From the NCBI RefSeq assembly GCF_947500325.1, contig NZ_CANMRQ010000010.1, positions 1 to 64,000 on the forward strand: a DNA stretch of 64,000 nucleotides, in the 5' to 3' direction. A program made the position numbers and the translations under genes. The notes under the pieces are model-generated. The model made no database searches and was not told the DNA's origin. It was given only the letters and a program-made list of their open reading frames with translations. The stretch comes from an uncultured Lacinutrix sp. (lineage in GTDB: Bacteria; Bacteroidota; Bacteroidia; Flavobacteriales; Flavobacteriaceae). Shown one piece after another: positions 19,077 through 26,565 of this stretch (within the stretch, counting starts at the first letter, position 1; each line of letters begins with the position of its first letter).

Positions 19077-19103
19077 AAGGCGACTTCATTAAGTCGCCTT
19101 TTC
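19077..19103. terminator. Rho-independent terminator
   Basis: A 10-bp perfect stem (AAGGCGACTT at 19077-19086 with AAGTCGCCTT at 19091-19100, loop CATT) is A-rich before and T-rich after. It ends the hutU-DUF4136 transcript and can also end the bestrophin transcript from the other strand. Confidence 0.85.
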
Positions 19104-19120
19104 TTTTATAATAAATACAG

Positions 19121-20224
19121 CTACATTACTATGTCATTTCTCCAAACATAAGGATCTGGAATATCTGTATCATCAATTAGTTCTCTAATATCTATTTCAA
19201 TACCTCTACTTAAATCTGTAATTGGCACATCGTTTGGTCCGCCTTCAAAAGGATTCTCTGTATTTTCCCCTATTTTCTCCATTGTATGAAATACCCATGA
19301 TAGCAAAGCACTAAATGGGATTGAGAACCATACAAAATGTCTTGCAATAAATTCCTGCACACGATGCATTACATCTGTTTGTACTTCATGCAAAGCAAGC
19401 TCTTCTAAAACACGGTCTCCAATAACTTCAAATCCTTCCATAACACCGTATGGCAATAATAGAATAAAACTCCAAACAAAAAGATAATTTAATGTAGCAT
19501 ATTGCCTAGGGTAAGGAAAATTCTTAATACGTTCAGATTTTCCTTGTAACCCATAAAACTCTACAAGAACATTCGCCATCTCCATATGTCTAAAATCTTC
19601 GATCAGCCCTTGATCCATAAGTTCTTTTAAACGTCTCGACTGAATTCCAAGAATTTGTGATGCTTTATTTCCTTTAGGAAGAATCTCATTATAATCGTCT
19701 TTAGATAAATATGGTTCTATTGCCTCTTTAAAAGGTATTGTATCTTCACAAACTAAGTAAAAATTCTCTCTAAATTCTGCATTAGATTTAGCACTTTTAT
19801 TGTGCATTTCCCATGGTTTATCTACACGCATTTGATAACGTAGCGCTGTTAACCAAGCCACGTGACGATGGACTAATTCTCGTTTTATTAACCTCAAATT
19901 TTCATCTGCTACAACTTCTTTAGCATGAGTATTAGTAATAAAATCTTTTACCATAATGGTCCAAGAACGCGATGTGTTTACAATACCTCCCCAAATTTTA
20001 CGTGCTTCCCATAATCTATCATAAGACGCATTATTCTTAAAACTTACTAAAAAAGCTACAGCAGTACCTAAAACACCCATTGGTAACCATGGAATATGCA
20101 ACCATTTCCAATGCAAAACATCAAATAAAATTACAGGAATTGTAGCAAGTATAAAAAATAATAGAATATGACGGCGTGTCCATTTTAAAACACCCGAAAC
20201 TGGAAATATGCGTTTTATATACAT
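19121..20224 (-). CDS. Bestrophin-family ion channel
   Basis: A 367-residue polytopic protein of the bestrophin family (pentameric anion or, in some bacteria, cation channels in the inner membrane). Visible features are the N-terminal amphipathic RIFPVSGVLKWTRRHILLFF, helix pairs at about 21-60 and 230-310, SFKNNASYDRLWEARKIWGG at about 66-85 (the conserved N-x-x-x-Y-x-R-x-W-E block), and FPYPRQYATLNYLFVW near 227. Many bacterial homologues are about 300 residues; the extra length here is a C-terminal tail ending in acidic residues. It lies 31 bases downstream of the E1 gene on the same strand. Confidence 0.88.
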   Translation of the reverse strand: MYIKRIFPVSGVLKWTRRHILLFFILATIPVILFDVLHWKWLHIPWLPMGVLGTAVAFLVSFKNNASYDRLWEARKIWGGIVNTSRSWTIMVKDFITNTHAKEVVADENLRLIKRELVHRHVAWLTALRYQMRVDKPWEMHNKSAKSNAEFRENFYLVCEDTIPFKEAIEPYLSKDDYNEILPKGNKASQILGIQSRRLKELMDQGLIEDFRHMEMANVLVEFYGLQGKSERIKNFPYPRQYATLNYLFVWSFILLLPYGVMEGFEVIGDRVLEELALHEVQTDVMHRVQEFIARHFVWFSIPFSALLSWVFHTMEKIGENTENPFEGGPNDVPITDLSRGIEIDIRELIDDTDIPDPYVWRNDIVM

Positions 20225-20255
20225 TAGTTTAAATTATTAATGAAATATACGAAAA

Positions 20256-22307
20256 CTAATAATTAAGCAATGTCTCTATTTTATTTTTCACTTTTTCAGT
20301 AGAAGGAATCATGGTTTGCTCTAAAGTTGAGTTTAGTGGAATAGCTGGCATATTCTCACTACCAATTGTCATAATAGGTGCATCTAAATACCTAAAACAC
20401 TCCTCTTGAATTTTTCCAGACAATGCTCTTGCAAAACTATTATTAGAAGGTTCTTCTGTAACCACTAAACATTTCCCAGTTTTCTTAACAGATTTCATAA
20501 TAGCATCCTCATCCAAAGGAAATAAAGTACGCAAATCTATCACTTCAATTTGATCTTTCATTCCTAACTCTTCAGACGCATTCATAGCCCAATGTACTCC
20601 CATTCCATAGGTAACAATAGTTAATGTTTCTACATTTTCTTGTTTCCATATTTCTTGCAATATCCAAGCTTTTCCAAAAGGTAGCACATAATCTTCGCTT
20701 GGCTCGACTGATGTTGCTCCCTGAGTTCCTGGAACTTTAGACCAATACAACCCTTTATGTTCTAAAATAACAACTGGATTAGGATCGTGATAAGCAGCTT
20801 TCATTAAACCTTTTAAATCGGCGCCATTACTTGGATACGCTATTTTAATTCCTCTAATATTTGTAATAACACTTTCTACAGAAGATGAATGATATGGTCC
20901 GCCACTGCCATATGCACCAATTGGCACTCTAAGAATCATGCTTACAGGCCATTTACCATTACTTAAATAACAACTTCTACTTACTTCTGTAAACAATTGA
21001 TTTAAACCTGGCCAAATATAATCTGCAAACTGTACCTCAACAATAGGTTTTAAACCAACAGCACTCATACCTACAGTAGACCCAACAATAAAGGCTTCTT
21101 GAATAGGTGTATTAAACACACGATCGTCTCCAAATTTCTGAGCTAAAGTTGCTGCTTCTCTAAATACACCTCCTAACCTACCTCCTACATCTTGTCCATA
21201 TAGCAAACATTCTTTATGTTGTTTCATTAGTTCTTCGACTGCAAATAATGCGCAATCAACCATAACTACTTTTTCAGCACCTTTTGGTGAACGTTCTCCT
21301 TTTTCTTCCGTTATTGGAGTAGGCACAAAATCATGTGTGAATAAATCTTTAGGTGTTGGATCTTCTGCTTTTAATGCTTTTTCAAAATCAGATTGCACTT
21401 TACTTTTTGCAGAATCTTCTATAGCATCCACTTCCTTTTCTGAAAAACCCGCAGCTATTAATTGTTGTTTTAAAACTGGATATGGATCTCTAGACCTTGC
21501 TTCATCTAAATCATCACGATACCATTCCATTCGCACACCAGATGTGTGATGATTCAATAATGGTACTTTAGCATGAACTAAAAAAGGTCTACGTTCTGTA
21601 CGTATTGTTTCTATTACTTTTTCTAGAGCATTATAACTTTCGGTAAAATTAGCGCCATCAATTGAAATAGCATCTAATCCTTTAAATCCTTCTGCATATT
21701 CAAAAGCATTTTGCGCCCTAGTCTCTGCTGCATTTGCAGAGATATCCCAGCCATTATCTTGTACTAGATATAAAATTGGCATTTGCTTTAAAGCGGCCAT
21801 TTGAAATGCTTCTGCTATTTCTCCTTCGGTAACTGAAGCATCTCCTAATGAGCACACTACAAAAGGTAACTCCTTAAGCGTTTTATCATCTAGACCTTGT
21901 AGTTCTTTATATTGCATTCCCATAGCAACTCCTGTTGCTGGAATTGCTTGCATACCAGTTGCAGATGATTGATGTGGAATTTTTGGCTTGTCATCATCTT
22001 TCAAGCTAGGATGAGAATAATAAGTACGCCCACCCGAAAATGGATCTTCTTTTTTTGCTAATAACTGCAACATTAAATCATACGGCTCTAAGCCAAATGA
22101 TAATAACATAGCATCATCTCTATAATATGGAAAAGCATAATCTTGAGGCAATAATTGTAATCCTAAAGCTATTTGAATCGCTTCATGTCCTCTAGATGTT
22201 GCATGGACATATTTCGAAACTTGTTTAAAATTAGCTTCATATAATTCTGCCATTGCTTTCGCAGTACAGAGCTTTGAAAATCCTTTTTCTAAAATACTTT
22301 TTTTCAT
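20256..22307 (-). CDS. Branched-chain 2-oxoacid dehydrogenase E1, alpha and beta fused
   Basis: A 683-residue fusion of the two E1 subunits. The N-terminal half (about 1-310) is the ThDP-binding alpha part with GDASVTEGEIAEAFQMAAL near 153 and the NGWDISANAAE loop. The C-terminal half (about 345-683) is the beta part with YGQDVGGRLGGVFREA and QFADYIWPG. It decarboxylates 2-oxoacids from Val, Leu and Ile and passes the acyl group to the E2 lipoyl arm. ilvE and E2 lie upstream on the same strand, supporting the branched-chain assignment. Fusion of E1 alpha and beta is common in Bacteroidota. No E3 gene is nearby. The 218-base spacer upstream carries two repeats. Confidence 0.9.
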   Translation of the reverse strand: MKKSILEKGFSKLCTAKAMAELYEANFKQVSKYVHATSRGHEAIQIALGLQLLPQDYAFPYYRDDAMLLSFGLEPYDLMLQLLAKKEDPFSGGRTYYSHPSLKDDDKPKIPHQSSATGMQAIPATGVAMGMQYKELQGLDDKTLKELPFVVCSLGDASVTEGEIAEAFQMAALKQMPILYLVQDNGWDISANAAETRAQNAFEYAEGFKGLDAISIDGANFTESYNALEKVIETIRTERRPFLVHAKVPLLNHHTSGVRMEWYRDDLDEARSRDPYPVLKQQLIAAGFSEKEVDAIEDSAKSKVQSDFEKALKAEDPTPKDLFTHDFVPTPITEEKGERSPKGAEKVVMVDCALFAVEELMKQHKECLLYGQDVGGRLGGVFREAATLAQKFGDDRVFNTPIQEAFIVGSTVGMSAVGLKPIVEVQFADYIWPGLNQLFTEVSRSCYLSNGKWPVSMILRVPIGAYGSGGPYHSSSVESVITNIRGIKIAYPSNGADLKGLMKAAYHDPNPVVILEHKGLYWSKVPGTQGATSVEPSEDYVLPFGKAWILQEIWKQENVETLTIVTYGMGVHWAMNASEELGMKDQIEVIDLRTLFPLDEDAIMKSVKKTGKCLVVTEEPSNNSFARALSGKIQEECFRYLDAPIMTIGSENMPAIPLNSTLEQTMIPSTEKVKNKIETLLNY

Positions 22308-22320
22308 CTTTATATTTATG

Positions 22321-22420
22321 CGTCAGTTCGAGTGAAATTACTTTTTGTAATTTTGTATCGAGAACCTTTTAAAAGACTTCTCGATACAATTCTCCTTTCG
22401 TCGAATCACTCGAAGTGACG
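22321..22420. repeat. REP-like nested palindrome
   Basis: Three nested inverted repeats share one centre. The outer arms are 22321-22335 and 22406-22420 (CGTCAGTTCGAGTGA / TCACTCGAAGTGACG, one mismatch). The middle arms are 22353-22364 and 22378-22389 (12 bp perfect, GTATCGAGAA core). CTTTTAAAAG sits at the centre (22366-22375). It occupies the spacer between ilvE and the E1 gene and looks like a dispersed intergenic palindromic element rather than a terminator, since no T-run follows. Confidence 0.7.
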
Positions 22421-22440
22421 TTTTTTAATGGTTTTCTTTA

Positions 22441-22516
22441 AGCGTTAGGGATTAAACGGTCTGCTTGAGCTCCTCGCAGAGAGCGAGTAGTGAAAGCCCG
22501 ACCTTTAGGTAACGCC
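22441..22516. repeat. Structured intergenic element, possible RNA
   Basis: This stretch is richer in G+C than its surroundings. It has nested pairings: GCGTTA (22442-22447) with TAACGC (22510-22515), GGTC (22458-22461) with GACC (22500-22503), and CTCGC (22473-22477) with GCGAG (22483-22487). From memory it resembles a recurrent intergenic sequence of marine flavobacteria, but I could not check this. It lies just after the ilvE stop. Confidence 0.5.
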
Positions 22517-22525
22517 CAAATTATA

Positions 22526-23593
22526 TTAAGCTAATTCTTTTTCTACTTTTATCATCCAACCAAACTTATCTTCTACTTTTCCAGTCTTTATAGCATTTAA
22601 AGTATTATTAACATCTAATCCTACTGGACTTTCATTAGAGACATGTATAGTTTTACCTTCTACTCCAATCTCTTGAATGTAAGCTATACCAACCGCAGTT
22701 CCAGTACCGAAAGCTTCTTCTAAAACACCATTTTCACTAGCTTCTTTTATCTCATCTAAGGTTATAGCTTTTTCAATAACTTCATAGCCTTTATCTCTTA
22801 ACACATCTATCACACTCATTCGGGTAATACCATCTAATATAGAACCATCACGTTTTGGTGTTATCATTTTTCCATCAATTTTGAAGAAAATATTCATAGT
22901 ACCAACTTCTTGAATGTATTTATGTTCTATTGCATCTAACCATAATACTTGATCGTATCCTTTTGCTTTCGCTAATTCTGTTGGACGAATAGCTGCAGCA
23001 TAATTCCCAGCAGCTTTTGCTTCTCCAGTACCTCCATTAGCAGCTCTTATGTATTTTTTTTCTGCCCATAATTTAATACGATTACTAAAAAATGGTCCCG
23101 CTGGTGAAGCCATAATAATAAATTTATAATGTGTAGCTGCACGCATACCTATAAATGGTTCATCTGCATACATAAACGGTCTTAAATACAAAGCGCTCCC
23201 ATCTGCAGGAGGAATCCAACTTCGTTCTATATCTACTAATTGTTTTAAACCTTCTACAAATAAATCCTCAGGAAAATCAGGCATTCCCATTCTATCTGCA
23301 CTTGTGTTTAATCTAGTAGCATTTTTATTAGCTCTAAATAACATTGGATTACCTTCTCCATCTACTGTAGCCTTCATCCCTTCAAAAATTGCTTGCCCAT
23401 AATGCAATGCCATTGCTGCTGGGTGTGTAGGAATTAATGCTAAAGGTTCTATTCTTGGGTTTATCCACTCTCCATTATCATAATCACATATAAACATATG
23501 ATCTGTAAAAGTGGTTCCTAATGGGATGTTATTAAAATCTAAAGTATCAACTTTAGATTGTGTGACTCTACTTATTGATATATTATGTGACAT
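22526..23593 (-). CDS. ilvE: Branched-chain amino acid aminotransferase
   Basis: Transaminates Val, Leu and Ile to their 2-oxoacids (or the reverse) with PLP, in the cytoplasm. The 355-residue length and motifs fit the class II BCAT: HYGQAIFEGMKA at about 64-75, LYLRPFMYADEP at about 135-146, GEAKAAGNYAAAIRP near 190, DAIEHKYIQEVGTMNIFF near 217 and GTGTAVGIAYIQ near 296. It lies between the E2 gene (12 bases upstream) and the E1 gene, giving a transaminase plus dehydrogenase set for branched-chain amino acid degradation or supply of branched acyl-CoA primers for iso-fatty acids, which are abundant in this phylum. Confidence 0.93.
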   Translation of the reverse strand: MSHNISISRVTQSKVDTLDFNNIPLGTTFTDHMFICDYDNGEWINPRIEPLALIPTHPAAMALHYGQAIFEGMKATVDGEGNPMLFRANKNATRLNTSADRMGMPDFPEDLFVEGLKQLVDIERSWIPPADGSALYLRPFMYADEPFIGMRAATHYKFIIMASPAGPFFSNRIKLWAEKKYIRAANGGTGEAKAAGNYAAAIRPTELAKAKGYDQVLWLDAIEHKYIQEVGTMNIFFKIDGKMITPKRDGSILDGITRMSVIDVLRDKGYEVIEKAITLDEIKEASENGVLEEAFGTGTAVGIAYIQEIGVEGKTIHVSNESPVGLDVNNTLNAIKTGKVEDKFGWMIKVEKELA

Positions 23594-23605
23594 AACTATG
23601 TTATA

Positions 23606-24940
23606 TTATATTTTTCTATTAGTATCAAATTGCTCAAAATAATCTGCAACGCGACGTACAAAACTTCCTCCTAAAAAACCATCTACGACTCTATGATCGA
23701 ATGACAATGATAAATACATCATACTTCGAATCGCAATTTCATCTCCTTTCTCTGTCTCTATAACTTCTGGTCTTTTCTTTATAATTCCTAAAGCTAGTAT
23801 AGCAACTTCTGGTTGGTTAATAATTGGGGTTCCCATAACGCTTCCAAAAGTACCTACATTAGAAATAGTAAACGTACTCCCTTTAATATCATCGCCTCCT
23901 AATTTATTTTCTCTGGCTTTTCCAGCCAATTCGTTTACATTAGCAGCAATTGTTTTTAAATCTTTAGTATCCGCATTTTTTACCACAGGAACAATTAAAT
24001 TTCCACTTGGTAATGCTGTAGCCATACCTATATTTACATCTTCTTTTACGATAATATTATTACCATCAACAGATGCATTTATATTTGGAAAATCTTTAAC
24101 TGCTTTTGCTACGGCTTCAACAAATAATGGTGTAAAGGTTAAACGTTGTCCATATTTTTCTTGAAAAGGGACTTTATTAGCATTTCTCCAATTAACCATA
24201 TTAGTTAAATCTGCTTCAACATATGCTGTAACGTGTGGTGATGTATGCTTAGAATACACCATATGATCTGCAATCATTTGGCGCATTCTGTCCATTTCTA
24301 TTACTTTGCCTTTTCCTTTATCAAAACTCAATTGAGGAATTCGATATGCTGTTGGATCTTTTTCTGCAATTGGCTGTGCAAACTTAAATGGCCGTCCTTC
24401 TTCTATATACTGAAATACATCGCTTTTACGTAAACGTCCTTCGTTTCCTGTTGCTGGAATACGTGCTAGCTCTTCAAAACTAATATGATGTTCCCGAGCA
24501 ATTTTTATAATTAATGGCGAAAAAAAAGTATTAGAATTTGAAACACTAAATGCCTTAGATGCTTCATTTGAATTTGAAACAGGTTTTGGTCTTTTAATAG
24601 CTTTCTTCTTTTTCTGAGATTCTTGGCTACCACTCTTATTGACATCTTGTTTTTTTGATGCTTTCACTTCTTCCGTAACCTCAAGAATTGCCATTATTTC
24701 TCCAACAGGAACAACATCTTTAGCTTGAAATAATGTTTTAACCAACGTTCCTGAAGCTGGTGCTGGGACTTCATTATCCACTTTATCTGTTGCAACTTCA
24801 AGAATAATATCGCCTTCATTGAAGCTATCGCCTTCTGAAATTAACCAATTGATGATGGTTCCTTCTGTTATACTTTCGCCCATCTTGGGCATTTTAAGTT
24901 CATAATTTCCTGCGAAAGCAGGAATCTCTTTTTCACTCAT
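23606..24940 (-). CDS. Branched-chain 2-oxoacid dehydrogenase E2 (acyltransferase)
   Basis: A 444-residue dihydrolipoyl acyltransferase. It has a lipoyl domain (about 13-88, lipoyl-lysine Lys53 in EVATDKVDNE), a basic/Ser linker, a peripheral subunit-binding domain (about 140-178) and a catalytic domain with DHRVVDG (His416, Asp420). It transfers the acyl group from E1 to CoA. The N-terminus is odd: the first 12 residues include IPAFAG, which is the translation of a hairpin that flanks the upstream GIY-YIG gene. The natural E2 start (MAEF-like) survives only as a relic at 25287-25327. The start codon overlaps the end of the GIY-YIG gene by 8 bases, suggesting translational coupling. Confidence 0.93.
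   Translation of the reverse strand: MSEKEIPAFAGNYELKMPKMGESITEGTIINWLISEGDSFNEGDIILEVATDKVDNEVPAPASGTLVKTLFQAKDVVPVGEIMAILEVTEEVKASKKQDVNKSGSQESQKKKKAIKRPKPVSNSNEASKAFSVSNSNTFFSPLIIKIAREHHISFEELARIPATGNEGRLRKSDVFQYIEEGRPFKFAQPIAEKDPTAYRIPQLSFDKGKGKVIEMDRMRQMIADHMVYSKHTSPHVTAYVEADLTNMVNWRNANKVPFQEKYGQRLTFTPLFVEAVAKAVKDFPNINASVDGNNIIVKEDVNIGMATALPSGNLIVPVVKNADTKDLKTIAANVNELAGKARENKLGGDDIKGSTFTISNVGTFGSVMGTPIINQPEVAILALGIIKKRPEVIETEKGDEIAIRSMMYLSLSFDHRVVDGFLGGSFVRRVADYFEQFDTNRKI
24907..24924. repeat. GAAA-loop hairpin, copy 1 (inside E2 coding sequence)
   Basis: A 7-bp stem (TTCCTGC at 24907-24913 with GCAGGAA at 24918-24924) has a GAAA loop on the plus strand. On the minus strand it is translated as part of the E2 N-terminus (IPAFAG). 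The copy at 25267 is the mate on the other side of the GIY-YIG gene. Confidence 0.85.
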
Positions 24941-25250
24941 TTCTAAACTTTTTTAAGTTTAAATTCCAATTCATACTAATATCAATCCAACTAGGGTTCA
25001 TATCTTCAATTAACTCGATTTTCCAATCTCGTTTCCACTTTTTGAATCTTTTCTCTCTAATATTTGCTTCATCATCATTTTCAAACTCTTCAAAATACAC
25101 TAGTTTATCACAATTATATTTAGCTGTAAATGATTTGGGGTATATTTTCAACTTATGCTCTTTTACTCTTTCTTCAATATTATCTGTTACTCCAATATAA
25201 ATCGTTCCATTTGGTTTATTTGCCATTATATAGACATACCAGTGTTTCAT
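24933..25250 (-). CDS. GIY-YIG nuclease-family protein, copy 1
   Basis: A 105-residue single-domain GIY-YIG protein. YVYIMANKPNGTIYIG (4-20) supplies the GIY and YIG strands, Arg28 fits the catalytic arginine and Glu66 in REKRFKKW the metal-binding glutamate, so it is probably an active DNA nuclease. The family is the small UPF0213/YhbQ-like group, multi-copy in Bacteroidota. A second copy at 27710 is clearly homologous along its whole length. It is flanked on both sides by the same hairpin, and its stop overlaps the E2 start by 8 bases. The last 15 residues differ from copy 2, as if the 3' end was reshaped where it meets E2. Confidence 0.85.
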   Translation of the reverse strand: MKHWYVYIMANKPNGTIYIGVTDNIEERVKEHKLKIYPKSFTAKYNCDKLVYFEEFENDDEANIREKRFKKWKRDWKIELIEDMNPSWIDISMNWNLNLKKFRNE

Positions 25251-25266
25251 TTTTATTTATTTAGAG

Positions 25267-25286
25267 ATTCCTGCGAAAGCAGGAAT
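25267..25286. repeat. GAAA-loop hairpin, copy 2
   Basis: An 8-bp perfect stem (ATTCCTGC at 25267-25274 with GCAGGAAT at 25279-25286) has a GAAA loop on the plus strand. It sits 16 bases upstream of the GIY-YIG start, next to the relic of the E2 start. Confidence 0.85.
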
Positions 25287-25327
25287 GTTTCTCCCATCTT
25301 GGGCATTTAAAGTTGAAATTCTGCCAA
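25287..25327 (-). pseudogene. Relic of the original E2 gene start
   Basis: Read on the minus strand from 25327, the codons TTG GCA GAA TTT CAA CTT TAA ATG CCC AAG ATG GGA GAA spell (M/L)AEFQL-stop-MPKMGE. Intact E2 proteins typically begin MAEF.LK.PKMGES, and the live E2 gene has ELKMPKMGES at residues 14-23. Two point changes (ATG to TTG, AAA to TAA) would explain the loss of function. The copy ends where the hairpin begins. I infer this is the displaced 5' end of the E2 gene, no longer under selection. Confidence 0.65.
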
Positions 25328-25377
25328 TATTTTTAATTTTAAAGAATTAAAATTAATCAATTTTAGCTTTTAAATAC

Positions 25378-25397
25378 GTTAATATCTTCATATTAAC
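25378..25397. promoter_or_regulatory. Inverted repeat in the Lrp/E2 intergenic region
   Basis: GTTAATAT (25378-25385) and ATATTAAC (25390-25397) form a perfect 8-bp palindrome around CTTC. It lies between the divergent Lrp-type regulator gene and the GIY-YIG/E2/ilvE/E1 transcript, where an Lrp or other dimeric regulator would bind. The surrounding 25328-25490 is very AT-rich and must hold both promoters; I see no clear -7 box. Confidence 0.4.
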
Positions 25398-25490
25398 CTA
25401 TATATAGAATATTATTCTTACAAATTACTTTAATTAAGTTTTTAATTCTTTTTTACATACATTTACAGCCATATAAATAACTATTTTCTT

Positions 25491-25964
25491 ATGCAGCATA
25501 ATCTTGATAAAATAGACACAAAAATCCTATCTCTACTTCAACAGAATAGCAATAGGACAACAAAGAGTATTGCTACTGAATTAGGAATGACAACAACTCC
25601 AGTTTTTGAGCGTATTAAAAAATTGGAAAAACAAGGTTATATTAAAAAGTACGTAGCGGTATTAAACAATAAAAAAATAGGTTTAAAACAAACTGTTTTT
25701 ATTGGTATAACACTACAGGGTCATACAAGAAGTTATCTTGAGAAATTTGTTAAGCAAATTAATAACTTCCCTGAAGTAATTGAATGCCACAGAGTAAGTG
25801 GCAACTTTGATTATTTACTAAAATTAGTTGTTGAAGATATTGAAGCTTATGAAACTTTTATTATTTCAAAATTAACACTATTACCTTATTTAGGGAATGT
25901 GCAAAGTTTAATTGCTTTATCTACCGGAAAAGAAACTAATGAAATTGATTTGAGCCGGGTTTAA
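25491..25964 (+). CDS. Lrp/AsnC-family transcriptional regulator
   Basis: A 157-residue protein with an N-terminal winged helix-turn-helix (about 5-65: LDKIDTKILSLLQQNSNRTTKSIATELGMTTTPVFERIKKLE, the standard Lrp opening) and a C-terminal RAM ligand-binding domain (about 70-150, with VSGNFDYLLKLVV). It likely senses an amino acid and controls catabolic or biosynthetic genes. It is divergent from the branched-chain ketoacid dehydrogenase/ilvE transcript, which is the most probable target along with itself. Its 3' end is 3 bases from the convergent paaY-like gene. Confidence 0.9.
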   Translation: MQHNLDKIDTKILSLLQQNSNRTTKSIATELGMTTTPVFERIKKLEKQGYIKKYVAVLNNKKIGLKQTVFIGITLQGHTRSYLEKFVKQINNFPEVIECHRVSGNFDYLLKLVVEDIEAYETFIISKLTLLPYLGNVQSLIALSTGKETNEIDLSRV

Positions 25965-25967
25965 GCA

Positions 25968-26564
25968 CTACTTTTTAAAAGTATCCCTCAAAGTTTTATA
26001 AGCTTCTTCTTGAGTAGGTAAATTAGCTGGCACTTCTCTTAAGGGTTCAACTTCTTTTAATGTTTCATGGCAATCTGTTGGCAATTGCTGATATAACTCT
26101 GTGCCTTTCGTTTTCCAAGTAATCATTTCATCACTCACTTGTTTAATAATCTTTGCTGGATTACCAACTACTAAACTTCTTTTAGGAATAATAGTTTCTG
26201 CTTTTACAAAAGCCATTGCACCTACTATGCTTTCATCTCCAATTTCAGCATCATCCATAATAACAGTATTCATCCCAATAAGGCAATTTCGACCTAAATT
26301 AGCACCATGAATTATTGCTCCATGACCAACGTGAGCACTTTCTTTAAGTGTTATCGATTTCCCAGGAAACATATGTACTGTACAGTTTTCTTGGACGTTA
26401 ACACCATCTTCTAAAATAATTTGTCCCCAATCTCCTCGAATTGCAGCACCCGGACCAATGTAACAGTTTTTACCAATAATAACATTACCTGTTACTGCAG
26501 CTAATGGATGTACAAAACTAGATTCGTGAACGACTGGTGTATAACCTTTAAAACTGTAAATCAT
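25968..26564 (-). CDS. paaY: Gamma-carbonic anhydrase-like hexapeptide protein (PaaY)
   Basis: A 198-residue left-handed beta-helix protein with hexapeptide repeats from about 12 to 150 (ITGNVIIGKNCYIGPGAAIRGDWG, NCTVHMFPG, HVGHGAIIHGANLGRNCLIGMNTVIMDD). The histidines at about 65, 78, 82 and 87 can bind zinc as in gamma-carbonic anhydrases. PaaY is a trimeric thioesterase of the phenylacetate pathway that hydrolyses stalled ring-hydroxylated CoA thioesters. It is the last gene of the paa operon here, 1 base from the gene upstream, which supports the PaaY call over a generic gamma-CA. Confidence 0.85.
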   Translation of the reverse strand: MIYSFKGYTPVVHESSFVHPLAAVTGNVIIGKNCYIGPGAAIRGDWGQIILEDGVNVQENCTVHMFPGKSITLKESAHVGHGAIIHGANLGRNCLIGMNTVIMDDAEIGDESIVGAMAFVKAETIIPKRSLVVGNPAKIIKQVSDEMITWKTKGTELYQQLPTDCHETLKEVEPLREVPANLPTQEEAYKTLRDTFKK

Positions 26565-26565
26565 A

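Larger units (their letters stand above)
24907..25286 (-). mobile_element. Putative GIY-YIG/palindrome mobile unit inserted in the E2 5' end
   Basis: About 380 bases run from hairpin copy 1 to hairpin copy 2, with one gene between. The two ends are inverted relative to each other on the inside (GGAATCTC then GAGATTCC). Outside the unit lies a direct repeat of about 34 bases: 24873-24907 (in the E2 lipoyl domain) and 25287-25320 (non-coding), roughly 30 positions identical, sharing CCCATCTTGGGCATTT. This is the layout of an insertion with target duplication. Only one case is visible, and mobility is inferred. Confidence 0.6.

Noticed and set aside
22308-22525. tRNA or small ORF in the E1-ilvE spacer
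   Set aside because: The stems do not form a cloverleaf and no open frame of useful length with a start is present; the content is palindromic repeats.
24873-24892. E2 start at Met17 (24892) in place of 24940
   Set aside because: It would cut off the first strand of the lipoyl domain (ELK before MPKMGES). The upstream start overlaps the GIY-YIG stop in the usual coupled manner, so 24940 is preferred, though the shorter form is not excluded.
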